Positions 34,714-42,992 of a stretch of DNA of 64,000 bases are shown in pieces. Positions within the stretch are counted from its first letter, which is position 1, and each line of letters begins with the position of its first letter. Location of the stretch: assembly GCF_036226465.1 (NCBI RefSeq), contig NZ_CP108476.1, forward strand, positions 4,402,001-4,466,000. The letters run 5' to 3'. This DNA comes from Kitasatospora sp. NBC_01250 (lineage in GTDB: Bacteria > Actinomycetota > Actinomycetes > Streptomycetales > Streptomycetaceae). The translations under genes and the position numbers were made by a program. The notes beneath the pieces were generated by a model that was not told the DNA's origin, made no database searches, and saw only the letters and a list, made by a program, of their open reading frames with translations.

Positions 34714-36048
34714 TCACCCCGTGACCGCAGGTGCCGGGTCGGGGGAGAGGCGTTGGGCGGGGAGGTGGGCGGAGTGGGCGGCGGCTTCGCTGTTGGGGCG
34801 CAGGGTGAGCCAGTCGCCGGCGTAGTCGATGCGGCGGCGGGGGCGGGTCAGGAAGGCGGGGCGCAGGCGCAGGGCGGCGGGGGTGGCTTCGGGAAGGCCG
34901 TGGGGGTGGCGGAAGACGTGGGCGGTGCGCAGCGTGGCGGTGAGGCCGGGCAGGAAGCGCTCGGCCTCGGTGACGGCGGTGGCGACGACCTCGGCGTCGG
35001 GGGCGCCCAGCAGGTCGGGCACCGCCCAGGGGGCGAGCAGCAGGCTGACCATGCCCCGCCCGGGCGGCACGCGTCCGGCGGCCTTGAGGTGGTCCAGGAT
35101 CGCGCCGCCCACCACCCGGCTCTCGGTGGCGGGGATCAGCAGGCCGCAGCTGGGACTGCGGGTGGGTGAGGGCAGCGGGCTGTCCAGCAGGCAGGCCACC
35201 TTGAGCATCGGGGTGTAGCTGCTGGCGGTCAGGTACGGGCGCTCCTCCGCGGGCAGGCCCGGGTGGACCGCGAGCACCTGCGGCGCGGGCATCGCCAGCA
35301 CCGCCTGCCGGGCGCTGACCGTGCGGCCGTCGGCGAACTCCAGCACCACCGCGTCGGGGCGCTCGACGATCTGGGTCAGGACGGCGCCGGTGGTGACCGG
35401 CAACCGGTCGGCGAGCCGGCGGGCCAGGGTGTCCATGCCGTCCCGGTAGGTCAGCCAGCGGGCGCCGACCCCGCCGGTGGCGGCCAGCATCGCGGCCATC
35501 GGGCCGATCGCCGAGCGCTCGCAGTCCCAGCCGAAGAAGCCGCCGGCCAGCGGCTGGAGCAACGCGTCGTGCAGGTCGGGGTGGTAGCGCCGGGCGAGTT
35601 CGCCGACCGTCAACTCGCCGAAGGCGGTGCTGTCCGGGCGCCCCCGGTGGATCGCCCGGTTCGCCGCGGCGCCGAAGCGCAGCAGGTCCAGGCGCCCGCG
35701 CAGCGACATGCCGGCACCGGTGAGCAGGCCGAGCGGGCGGCCGGCGTGGGCGTGCGCGCGCCCGCCGCGCCACAGCGCGTAGGAGTGCTCGATCGGCAGC
35801 ACCTGGGTCGCGGGCAGAGCGCAGGCGCGGATCAGCTCCCAGGTGGCGTCGTAGCCGCGCAGCGCGATGGTCTCGGCACCCTCGTCGATCAGGTAGCCGT
35901 CGTGCCGGCTGGCGGCCATCCGGCCGCCGACCCGCGCGGTGGCCTCGAAGACCCGCACCTCGCGTCCGGCCGCGGCCAGCCGGTGCGCGGTGGCCAGGCC
36001 CGCGATGCCCGCGCCGACCACTGCCACGTCCAGTTCGGTACCGCTCAT
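34714..36048 (-). CDS. FAD-dependent amine/protoporphyrinogen-oxidase-like oxidoreductase
   Basis: 444 residues. The N-terminal Rossmann motif VAVVGAGIAGLATAHRLAAAGREVRVFEA (GxGxxG...E) and the following RVGGRM form the FAD site of the amine oxidase/phytoene desaturase/protoporphyrinogen oxidase superfamily. The C-terminal IDYAGDWL is its FAD-closing motif. Last gene of a four-gene leftward operon; its ATG overlaps the AMP-ligase stop by 1 nt (TGATG), with GAGGTGG upstream. It probably desaturates or oxidises the prenylated or acylated product of the neighbours; this is inference. Confidence 0.88.
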   Translation of the reverse strand: MSGTELDVAVVGAGIAGLATAHRLAAAGREVRVFEATARVGGRMAASRHDGYLIDEGAETIALRGYDATWELIRACALPATQVLPIEHSYALWRGGRAHAHAGRPLGLLTGAGMSLRGRLDLLRFGAAANRAIHRGRPDSTAFGELTVGELARRYHPDLHDALLQPLAGGFFGWDCERSAIGPMAAMLAATGGVGARWLTYRDGMDTLARRLADRLPVTTGAVLTQIVERPDAVVLEFADGRTVSARQAVLAMPAPQVLAVHPGLPAEERPYLTASSYTPMLKVACLLDSPLPSPTRSPSCGLLIPATESRVVGGAILDHLKAAGRVPPGRGMVSLLLAPWAVPDLLGAPDAEVVATAVTEAERFLPGLTATLRTAHVFRHPHGLPEATPAALRLRPAFLTRPRRRIDYAGDWLTLRPNSEAAAHSAHLPAQRLSPDPAPAVTG

Positions 36049-37646
36049 CAGGTCCACCTCCCGGTGCCGTGCGCGGCGACCCCCGCCAGGTAGCGGCTGC
36101 GCAGTTGGAGCCGGCAGACCTTGCCGGTGCCGGTGCGGGGCAGCGCGTCCCAGCCGAGCAGCAGCGGCTCGGACAGCGGCGGCAGGTCGCGCACCGCGTG
36201 CTGCCAGCGTCGTGGATCCAGTTCGCCGTCCCGGGTGACCAGCACCGGCAGCGGCGGGCGCCCCTCGCCCGCGGCCAGCACCACGGCCTCCGCCAGCTCG
36301 GGCAGCCGGTCGTGCAGGACGTCCTCCAGCTCGACGCAGCTCAGCCCGGGGATCATGTCCACCTCGCGGTCCAGCAGCCGCAGGCTGCCGGTGCGGGTGC
36401 GCACCCCGAGGTCGCCGGTGTTGAACCAGCCTTCGGTCAGCTTGGCCTGCCAGCGCTCCGGCTCTCCCTCGTACCCGGTGCACAGCCCGGGAGTTCGGGT
36501 CAGCACGACGCCCGGCTCACCGCGCCGCACCGGGCGCAGCGTCTCGGGGTCGACCACCCGCAGGCGGACCCAGCCGGGCATCGGGCGGCCCAGGTCGCGG
36601 GTGGTGGGGTGGCGCTGCTCGCGCTCGGCCACCGAGCGCCGGGTCAGCACCCGGAAGGTGAGCGGGCCGGTCTCGGTCTGCCCCAGTCCCTGCACCCAGA
36701 TCGGCCGCTTGCGCCGGGAGGCGGCCAGGAAGTCCCGCACGGTGGGCGGGTGGACCGCGTCGAAGGTGCTGATGCACAGCCGCAGGTCACCGAAGGGCGT
36801 GTCCGGTTCGGCGGCGAGCGGCTGCCAGCGCATGTAGGTGGCCGGCAGCGCCTCCAGCACGGTGGGCCGGTGTGCCCGCAACAGCGGTGCGGCAAGCGAC
36901 GGTTCGGCGTCGGCGAGGACCAGCACGGTGCGCGGCCTGGCCCACAGCGCGGAGATCGACCAGGAGACGGCCCGCCCGTGCGCGAAGGCGATCGCACTGG
37001 CCGCGGTGTCCTCGCGGCGGATGGAGACCACCGGCCAGCGGTGCGCCTCGATTCCGGTGAGGCGGCGCACCAGGCTGGTGGTGGAGTGGACCACCAGCTT
37101 GGGCAGCCCGGTGGTGCCGGAGGTGTGGTTGATCACCAACGGCGCGTCGTCCGGCCGGCGGTGGACGGCGGGCACCGCGCCGCCGCGCAGCGTGTCGAGC
37201 GCGACGGCCCCGGCTGCGGGGCCGTCCAGGCTGAGCGTGCGCACCCCGTGGGCACTGCCGCCGAGCGCCAGGGTGTAGCGGTCGGAGATCAGCAGGACGG
37301 GCTTCAGGCGGTCCAGCAGCACGGCCAGTGCCGCGGGGTCGAGCCGGTCGGAGAGGAGCGCGGGCACCGCGCCGATCCGCATCGCGGCGGCGGCCAGCAG
37401 CGCGTAGTCCCAGTGGTTGCGCTTGTGGATCGCCACCCGGTCGCCGGGGCGGACCTTGGCGGCGGTCAGCACCGCGGACATCTCCCGGACCAGGTCCGCC
37501 AGTTGCGGGATCGTCCAGCTGCAGCCGGCCTCCGGGGCCAGGTCCAGCGGCCGGCTGAGCCGCACCACGGTGGGCGAGCCGCGCTCGGCCAGGGTCTCGA
37601 AGAGCGGTCCGGGATCGAGCGGCCGCGGTCCCCCCAGGAGCCTCAT
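36048..37646 (-). CDS. AMP-dependent acyl/aryl synthetase (ligase)
   Basis: 532 residues of the acyl-adenylate superfamily. P-loop NHTSGTTGLPKLVVHS, the A5 motif GLGQTETGPL, A7 GWFNTGDLGVRT and A10 LPRTGTGKVCR with the catalytic Lys are all present. It activates a carboxylic acid as AMP ester and probably transfers it to CoA or another nucleophile. It overlaps the prenyltransferase gene by 4 nt and the FAD gene by 1 nt, so the three are translationally coupled. Confidence 0.9.
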   Translation of the reverse strand: MRLLGGPRPLDPGPLFETLAERGSPTVVRLSRPLDLAPEAGCSWTIPQLADLVREMSAVLTAAKVRPGDRVAIHKRNHWDYALLAAAAMRIGAVPALLSDRLDPAALAVLLDRLKPVLLISDRYTLALGGSAHGVRTLSLDGPAAGAVALDTLRGGAVPAVHRRPDDAPLVINHTSGTTGLPKLVVHSTTSLVRRLTGIEAHRWPVVSIRREDTAASAIAFAHGRAVSWSISALWARPRTVLVLADAEPSLAAPLLRAHRPTVLEALPATYMRWQPLAAEPDTPFGDLRLCISTFDAVHPPTVRDFLAASRRKRPIWVQGLGQTETGPLTFRVLTRRSVAEREQRHPTTRDLGRPMPGWVRLRVVDPETLRPVRRGEPGVVLTRTPGLCTGYEGEPERWQAKLTEGWFNTGDLGVRTRTGSLRLLDREVDMIPGLSCVELEDVLHDRLPELAEAVVLAAGEGRPPLPVLVTRDGELDPRRWQHAVRDLPPLSEPLLLGWDALPRTGTGKVCRLQLRSRYLAGVAAHGTGRWT

Positions 37647-38605
37647 GCCACACCGCCGTTGACCAGGCAGGCGACCACCAGCAAGCCGGTGCAGACCCGG
37701 TGGGCGCGGATGCCCAGCCGACGGGCCCGCAGCACCTCGCCGGCCAGCACGCCGAGCGTGAACTGGCTTGCCCGCAGGGCGATCACCGGCGCCATCAGGC
37801 CCGCGAACCACCAGGGCACCAGGCCGGTCAGCGAGGGCACCACCAGTAGCGCCGCCTCCAGCAGCGAGAGTGCGGCGATGAAGGCCGCGTTCCCGCGCGG
37901 GGAGGTCAGCACGGCGACGGTCGGGCGCCCCACCGCGCGGTCGCCCGCGATGTCGTTGATGTTGGAGTAGACCCCGAAGAGCAGCGGGCCCAGACCGAAG
38001 ACCAGGCCCTGGACCAGCACGAAGGAGCCGATCCGCCCCGTGGTCAGGCCGTAGGGGGCGAGCACGAACACCCAGCCGTAGAAGGCCAGCAGGAACTCCT
38101 GCCAGCCGTGGTAGCTGAGCTTGAGCCACCACGAGTACTGGAAGCCGGCGAAGGCGCAGGTCAGCACGGCGAGCACCGCCCAGCCGGGCCGCGCGGGCGC
38201 CAGCAGCAACGCGCCCGTCCAGCAGGCGAACTGGAACGCGATGGCCAGCCAGGCGAACCGCACCGCCTGGGCCTCGCCGAGGCTGCCGGCGATCAGCGGC
38301 TTGCGGGCCAGCCGCCGGGCGGGTGCGTCGGGGCCGTAGCTGGTGGCGTCGCTGCCGTCGCGGTAGCCCGTCACGTCGTCGAACGAGCACCCGCCGGCGA
38401 ACATCGCCACACCGCCGGCCAGGAAGAGCAGCAGGGTGCCGGCGCCGTCGGCGGTCAGCAGGTGGGCGGGCAGCACCATCGCGAGCAGCAGCGGGGTGGC
38501 GAGGTAGTAGTCGTAGATGTCGAGCTTGGCGAGCCGGGCGTAGGCCCGCCAGGAGGCGGCCGGTCGGGGCCGGTAGCCGGGGGCAAGGACGGGGGCGTCC
38601 AGCAA
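37643..38605 (-). CDS. UbiA-superfamily prenyltransferase
   Basis: 320 residues, about eight or nine membrane helices. The two Asp-rich clusters that bind prenyl diphosphate through magnesium are CSFDDVTGYRDGSD and YSNINDIAGDRAVGR. The first differs from the usual NDxxDxxxD. TTG at 38605 was chosen because GAGAGGA lies 6 nt upstream and an upstream stretch in frame looks noncoding. It should prenylate an acceptor in the membrane; the acceptor may be supplied by the adjacent ligase and methyltransferase. Confidence 0.85.
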   Translation of the reverse strand: MLDAPVLAPGYRPRPAASWRAYARLAKLDIYDYYLATPLLLAMVLPAHLLTADGAGTLLLFLAGGVAMFAGGCSFDDVTGYRDGSDATSYGPDAPARRLARKPLIAGSLGEAQAVRFAWLAIAFQFACWTGALLLAPARPGWAVLAVLTCAFAGFQYSWWLKLSYHGWQEFLLAFYGWVFVLAPYGLTTGRIGSFVLVQGLVFGLGPLLFGVYSNINDIAGDRAVGRPTVAVLTSPRGNAAFIAALSLLEAALLVVPSLTGLVPWWFAGLMAPVIALRASQFTLGVLAGEVLRARRLGIRAHRVCTGLLVVACLVNGGVA

Positions 38606-38661
38606 CGGAGGTCCTCTCCGCGCGCCGGGACGGGCGCACTGGGGGGTGGCGGGGACGTGGG

Positions 38662-39483
38662 TCAGCGCGGCCGGCGGGCGTGCACGGAGTAGACCACCGG
38701 CGACACCGCCCGGAACTCCGGATGCCGCATCACCGTGCGCACCTCGTCGAGCTGACTCTCCGTCATGCCCTGCGCGAGCAAGCGCTCCCGCAGCCCGTCG
38801 AGGTGGCTGACCAGCAGCTCCAGGCCGGGGTGTCCGGCCTGCCAGAGCGCCACCCGGGGCTGCGGGTCCAGGTCGGTGAAGCCCGCCTCGCGCAGCTGCG
38901 CGGGACACTCGCGCCCCCAGACGGCGCGGCCTCCGGCTGCGTCGAAGAGCCGGGCCTTGGCGGCGAGGAAGCGTTCGTAGAGCTCGGCCGATCCGGCATC
39001 CGGGGCCAGCAGCACCGGGCCGTAGGAGACGTCGAACTCGTCGATCTGCAGCCAGCCACCGGGTCGCAGCGCGGTCAGCAGCCGGGCCAGCACGGCGCGG
39101 CGCTCCGGCAGGTGCTGCAGCACCAGGCGGGCGTGGATCAGGTCGAACGCGGCCTGGGGCAGCGGATCGTGGACGATGTCGTGGCGCTCGGCCACCAGGC
39201 CGGGGTGCGAGGGGATCCGCCGGATGTCCAGGTCGGTGGCCAGCACCCGGCCGGTTGGACCGACCCGGTCGGCCAGCCAGCGCGCCACACTGCCGTTGCC
39301 GGCACCGATCTCCAGACAGTGCCAGCCCTCACCGACGCCGGTGGCGGACAACCGCTCGATGGTGAACGGGTCGTAGGCGGCGGCCAGGCAGGCGAACTGG
39401 GCGACCGGGTGGTCGCTGGAGTTGTCGAAGGCGTAGCCGGGCCCGGCTACGAGAGCGGGGGCCGGATCGAGCAACTGGGTCAT
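38662..39483 (-). CDS. SAM-dependent methyltransferase
   Basis: 273 residues, class I fold. Motif I is CLEIGAGNGSVARWLADRVG; ATDLDIRRI binds the ribose; HDPLPQAAFDLIHARLVLQHLPERRAVLARLLTALRPGGWL covers motifs II and III. It is the UbiE/menaquinone-like group. ATG 39483 has GAGGAAG upstream; an upstream GTG/ATG at 39513 would lack one. First gene of the leftward operon with the prenyltransferase 56 bp on. Confidence 0.88.
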   Translation of the reverse strand: MTQLLDPAPALVAGPGYAFDNSSDHPVAQFACLAAAYDPFTIERLSATGVGEGWHCLEIGAGNGSVARWLADRVGPTGRVLATDLDIRRIPSHPGLVAERHDIVHDPLPQAAFDLIHARLVLQHLPERRAVLARLLTALRPGGWLQIDEFDVSYGPVLLAPDAGSAELYERFLAAKARLFDAAGGRAVWGRECPAQLREAGFTDLDPQPRVALWQAGHPGLELLVSHLDGLRERLLAQGMTESQLDEVRTVMRHPEFRAVSPVVYSVHARRPR

Positions 39484-39518
39484 CGGGGCTTCCTCATCGG
39501 GGCACGGTGACAAGCGGC

Positions 39519-39548
39519 GGGGAGCCGTCGACGGATCGACGACTCCCC
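39519..39548. terminator. Hairpin after the AOC-like gene
   Basis: Stem GGGGAG(C)CGTCG / CGACG(A)CTCCCC with an ACGGAT loop and one mismatch, between the AOC-like gene and the methyltransferase operon that follows in the same direction. It probably ends the first transcript. Confidence 0.6.
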
Positions 39549-39563
39549 GTGACCGACCTGGGG

Positions 39564-40067
39564 TCAGCTGAAGTTCAGGTCGTAGACACCCTGAGCGCGC
39601 GGCTGGAACCTGGCCTCGCCGGTGATGCCCTCGTAGGCGCGGGTGCCACCGTTGACCACACCGGTGAAGGCGTTCTCGTCCGGCGCGGCGGCGTTGTCAC
39701 TGATCGGCAGGACGGCGCTGAAGGAGATCTCGCCCTGGCCGTTGATCCGCACCGAACCGGTGCAGAACGCGGTGTCGGAGTTGGCGTTGATGACGTCCTT
39801 GGCGCACAGGTCGTACGCGGTGCCGATGACGTTGCCGTTGGTGTCCTTGACCCGAGCGGTGCCGCCGAAGGCGCTGCCGGTCGACTGGGGAGCCGAGGTC
39901 TCGTCATTGGTGCCCGAGAAGTCCAGGGTGAGTGCCTGGACGGGCGCCACCCGCTTGGCCGGCGCGTTGTCCGCCAGGGCCGGGATGCTGAACGCGCCAA
40001 CCGTACCGACCACCAGACCGGCGACCGCCAGGGCGACGGTGCGCTTGGTCGTGACGACTCGCTGCAT
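39564..40067 (-). CDS. Secreted allene-oxide-cyclase-like (AOC-barrel) protein
   Basis: 167 residues. Signal peptide (TKRTVALAVAGLVVGTVGAFSIPALA). The mature domain reads as a small beta-barrel: LTLDFSGTNDETSAPQSTGSAFGGTARVKDTNGNVIGTAYDLCAKDV, FCTGSVRINGQGEISFSAVLPI, and ENAFTGVVNGGTRAYEGITGEARFQPRAQGVYDLNFS. The last part is the allene oxide cyclase/dirigent barrel signature (NGGTGxYxGaxG). These bacterial proteins may bind or guide a hydrophobic ligand. It lies just upstream of the UbiA operon in the same direction. Confidence 0.8.
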   Translation of the reverse strand: MQRVVTTKRTVALAVAGLVVGTVGAFSIPALADNAPAKRVAPVQALTLDFSGTNDETSAPQSTGSAFGGTARVKDTNGNVIGTAYDLCAKDVINANSDTAFCTGSVRINGQGEISFSAVLPISDNAAAPDENAFTGVVNGGTRAYEGITGEARFQPRAQGVYDLNFS

Positions 40068-40292
40068 GGATCCTCCTAGGACGCATCGGGCCGGGTGCCC
40101 GAACTCGGCGCCAGTTGATCACAAGCAGGCATCAATAGGTCACGCTCCGTGGCGCAGGCGGGTCGCCGTGGCACACCGGCCGCCCGCCCTTGCGCCCCAA
40201 GGGATCTTGGTCCGGAGAGTTACGCGGAAGCAGCCGTTCGGGCGGCCACGGGCATCACCCGATCGGGGAATGATCTTCACTCGTTCAGTGGC

Positions 40293-40349
40293 GTCGGAGC
40301 AGGCCGCACCAGCAGCACCGGATCAACTCCGGCCACTGCTCCGACTTTT
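40293..40349. terminator. Long hairpin in the AOC/DegT intergenic region
   Basis: GTCGGAGCAG and CTGCTCCGAC (10-bp outer stem) enclose a second stem CCGGA/TCCGG, followed by TTTT on the + strand. It lies downstream of the leftward aminotransferase genes. The 300 bp around it (40068-40370) otherwise contain only the upstream region of the AOC-like gene. Confidence 0.5.
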
Positions 40350-40370
40350 GGCGCCACGCACCAACTGGCA

Positions 40371-41507
40371 TCAGCTGAACGGGAAATCACACACCGCATC
40401 GGCGATCCGTTCGGTCTGACTATCCGTCAAATGTGGATAGACCGGGATCGACAGTGCCCGTTCGGCCACTCGGTCGGCGGCCGGCCAGGTCTCCCCCGGG
40501 CGGACCAGGGGCGCAAAGGCCGGCTGGCGGGGCAGCGCCTGCGGGTAGTAGGCGTGCGAGGCGATGCCGCGCCCGGCCAGGTGGTCGCGCAGCGCGTCCC
40601 GCCGCTCCGCGAGCAGCGTGTAGACGTAGTAGCAGCGGCCCTCGGTGCCGGGCGGCGGGGGCAGCACACCGCGCTCGGCCAGCGGGGCGAACCGCTCGGT
40701 GTAGTAGGCGGCGATCTCGGCCCGCCGGGCCAGCCGACCGGCCAGGCCCGGCAGGCGGTGTCGCTGGAAGGCGGCCTGCACCTCGTCGAACCGGCTGTTC
40801 CAGCCGATCCGGTGGTGCCGGAAGCGGCTCTTCCCGTCCTGGCCGTGGTTGCGCAGCATCCGCGCCAGCCGGCCCAGTTCGGGGTCCCGGGTGACGACCA
40901 CGCCGCCCTCGCCGGGCATCCCGAAGGTCTTCACCTGGACGAAGGAGTACACCCCCGCCTCGCCCCACAGCCCGGCCGGACGCCCCGCCAGCACCCCGCC
41001 CTGGGCCACCGCCGAGTCCTCCAGCAGGCGCAGCCCGTACCGTTCGGCCAGCGCCACGATCGCGGGCATGTCCGCCATCACGGAGAACAGGTGCGCCGGC
41101 ATCAGCGCCTTGGTGCGCGGGCCGATCCGCTGCTCCATCGCCGCCGGGTCGACCACCATGGTCCACGGGTCCACGTCGGCGAAGACCGGGCGCGCGCCCA
41201 CGCTCAGCACGCTGGAGGCCAGCGGCGCGCAGCCGAACGCCGGCACCACCACCTCGTCGCCCGGGCCGATCTCCATCGCGGCCAGCACCAGGGTCAGCGC
41301 CGCGGTCCCACTGCCGCAGGCGACCACGTCCGCCGCGCCGAGCTGTTCGGCCAACTCCCGCTCCAGCAGCGCGGTCTGCTCGCCGAGGATGAACCGCTGG
41401 GACGCGCTGGTGCCGCTCTCGCGCAGCAGGTGCAGCAGCACCTCGCGGTCACCCTCGAACAGGTCGGGCGGGAAGAACGGGATCCGGGCCAGTTCGGTGG
41501 TGGTCAC
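40371..41507 (-). CDS. DegT/DnrJ/EryC1/StrS-family PLP aminotransferase (2nd of pair)
   Basis: 378 residues. The cofactor and substrate region shows ACGSGTAALTLVLAAMEIGPGDEVVVPAFGCAP, the Asp-containing LLEDSAVAQGG, and the PLP lysine in SFVQVKTFGMPGEGG. The family transaminates keto-sugars or keto-cyclitols, usually with Glu or Gln as donor. It overlaps the preceding aminotransferase by 4 nt (GTGA). The two paralogs are clearly different from each other, so two separate amino groups or two steps are likely. Confidence 0.9.
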   Translation of the reverse strand: MTTTELARIPFFPPDLFEGDREVLLHLLRESGTSASQRFILGEQTALLERELAEQLGAADVVACGSGTAALTLVLAAMEIGPGDEVVVPAFGCAPLASSVLSVGARPVFADVDPWTMVVDPAAMEQRIGPRTKALMPAHLFSVMADMPAIVALAERYGLRLLEDSAVAQGGVLAGRPAGLWGEAGVYSFVQVKTFGMPGEGGVVVTRDPELGRLARMLRNHGQDGKSRFRHHRIGWNSRFDEVQAAFQRHRLPGLAGRLARRAEIAAYYTERFAPLAERGVLPPPPGTEGRCYYVYTLLAERRDALRDHLAGRGIASHAYYPQALPRQPAFAPLVRPGETWPAADRVAERALSIPVYPHLTDSQTERIADAVCDFPFS

Positions 41508-42802
41508 GCGGCGCCTCCGGTGCGGCTGGGCTCGTCGGGGTAGCGGTGTTCGTCGGCGTAGAAGTCACGGATCAGGCCGCAGACGGTGTCGACCTCGCCC
41601 AGGCTCAGCTCCGGGTACAGCGGCAGCGCCAGGGTGCGCCGACAGGCGGCCTCGGCCACCGGGAACTCGCCCGCGCGGTGGCCGAGTTCGGCGAAGCACG
41701 GCTGGAGGTGGAGCGGCGAGGGGTAGTAGACCTCGGTCTCCACGCCGTGCCCGGCGAGGTGGGCGGCCAGCTCGTCGCGGCGCTCGGCCTCGATCAGGTA
41801 GACGTAGAAGACCTGCCCCGCCACCCCGCCGACCTGCGGCCGGCGCAGCACCCCGGGCAGCTCGGCCAGCCGCTGGTCGTAGGCGGCCGCCAGCTCGGCG
41901 CGGCGGGCGATGTCCTCGTCCAGCCGGGTGAGTTTGGCAAGCAGCACGGCGGCCTGCAGGTCGTCCATCTTGCTGTTGAACCCGGGCAGCGAGGTACTGG
42001 TGTTGATCGCCGGGAAGTTGCCGATGGTCCGGCCCAGCCGGCCGTGGTGGCGCAGCGCGTCGACGGTGCGGGCGATCTCCTCGTCGTCGGTGAGCACCGC
42101 GCCCGCGTCACCGATCGCGCCCAGCGTCTTGGTCGGGAAGAACGAGAGCACCCCGCCCGCCCCGAACAGGCCCGCGTGCCGCCCGTCCTGGCGCATCCCG
42201 ATCGCCTCGGCGCTGTCCTCCACCACGGTCAGGCCGTGCCGGGCGGCGAAGGCGCCGATCGCGCGGACGTCGGCCGGCCGGCAGAAGAGGTGGACCGGCA
42301 TGACGAACCTGGTCCGCGCGGTCAGCCGCGCCTCCAGCGCGGCCGGATCCAGCGCGTAGGTCACCGGGTCGATGTCGGCGAAGACCGGCCGCCCGCCCGC
42401 CAGTACCACCGAACTCGCCGAGGCCACGAAGCTGAAGGCCGGCACCAGCACCTCGTCACCGGGGCGCAGCCCGGCCGCCCGCAGCAGCAGGACCAGTGCG
42501 TCCGTGCCGCTGTTCACCCCGATCACGTGCCGGGCGCCGGTGTACCGGGCCAGCTCCTGCTCCAGGCGCTCGACCTGGCGGCCGTGCGAGAACTTGCCGT
42601 CGTCCAGCACCTCCACGGCGTGCCGCTCGATCAGCGGCCAGAGCTGCTCGAAGCTGCGGGCCTGGGTGAAGAAGGGCACCGGACGGGCGCCGCCGGCCTG
42701 TCGGGGCAGGCCGGCGGCGGTGACGGGACTGGACAACGCTCCCCCAGGGATCGGGTGGTGGTTCGGGTGATCGGCTGCGCGCGGTGGCGGCGCGATCCGC
42801 AC
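41504..42802 (-). CDS. DegT/DnrJ/EryC1/StrS-family PLP aminotransferase (1st of pair)
   Basis: 432 residues as drawn. VNSGTDALVLLLRAAGLRPGDEVLVPAFSFVASASSVVLAG, VVEDSAEAIGM and SFFPTKTLGAIGDAG (PLP Lys in PTKTLG) are canonical; this copy is closest to NDP-sugar C3/C4 aminotransferases (VioA/DesV-like). The N-terminal 40 residues look noncoding-like, and TTG at 42736 is a possible later start, though GGGGGAG sits too close to it. It is divergent from a Gfo/Idh/MocA gene across a 190-bp AT-richer region. Confidence 0.9.
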   Translation of the reverse strand: MRIAPPPRAADHPNHHPIPGGALSSPVTAAGLPRQAGGARPVPFFTQARSFEQLWPLIERHAVEVLDDGKFSHGRQVERLEQELARYTGARHVIGVNSGTDALVLLLRAAGLRPGDEVLVPAFSFVASASSVVLAGGRPVFADIDPVTYALDPAALEARLTARTRFVMPVHLFCRPADVRAIGAFAARHGLTVVEDSAEAIGMRQDGRHAGLFGAGGVLSFFPTKTLGAIGDAGAVLTDDEEIARTVDALRHHGRLGRTIGNFPAINTSTSLPGFNSKMDDLQAAVLLAKLTRLDEDIARRAELAAAYDQRLAELPGVLRRPQVGGVAGQVFYVYLIEAERRDELAAHLAGHGVETEVYYPSPLHLQPCFAELGHRAGEFPVAEAACRRTLALPLYPELSLGEVDTVCGLIRDFYADEHRYPDEPSRTGGAA

Positions 42803-42844
42803 GAGGGCCCGAGGCTACGTCAACTGACCGGCGCCATACCGTCA

Positions 42845-42876
42845 AAAGAGTGCTTATTAGGGGTAAACCACTCTTT
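42845..42876. promoter_or_regulatory. Inverted repeat in the divergent promoter of the aminotransferase/dehydrogenase cluster
   Basis: AAAGAGTG (42845-42852) and CACTCTTT (42869-42876) form an 8-bp inverted repeat with a 16-nt AT-rich spacer. It sits midway between the two divergent starts and is the best operator candidate for the whole cluster. No regulator gene is found in the cluster itself. Confidence 0.45.
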
Positions 42877-42992
42877 CGTGAAGGAACACCCCAAAGCGAA
42901 TTGACTTTCCGTCAGCATGATCGGCACGCTGACGCCGGATCGCTGGACCGGCCCGCCAGCCCGCAGGCCGCGAGCAAGGAGGACACCGCGCG

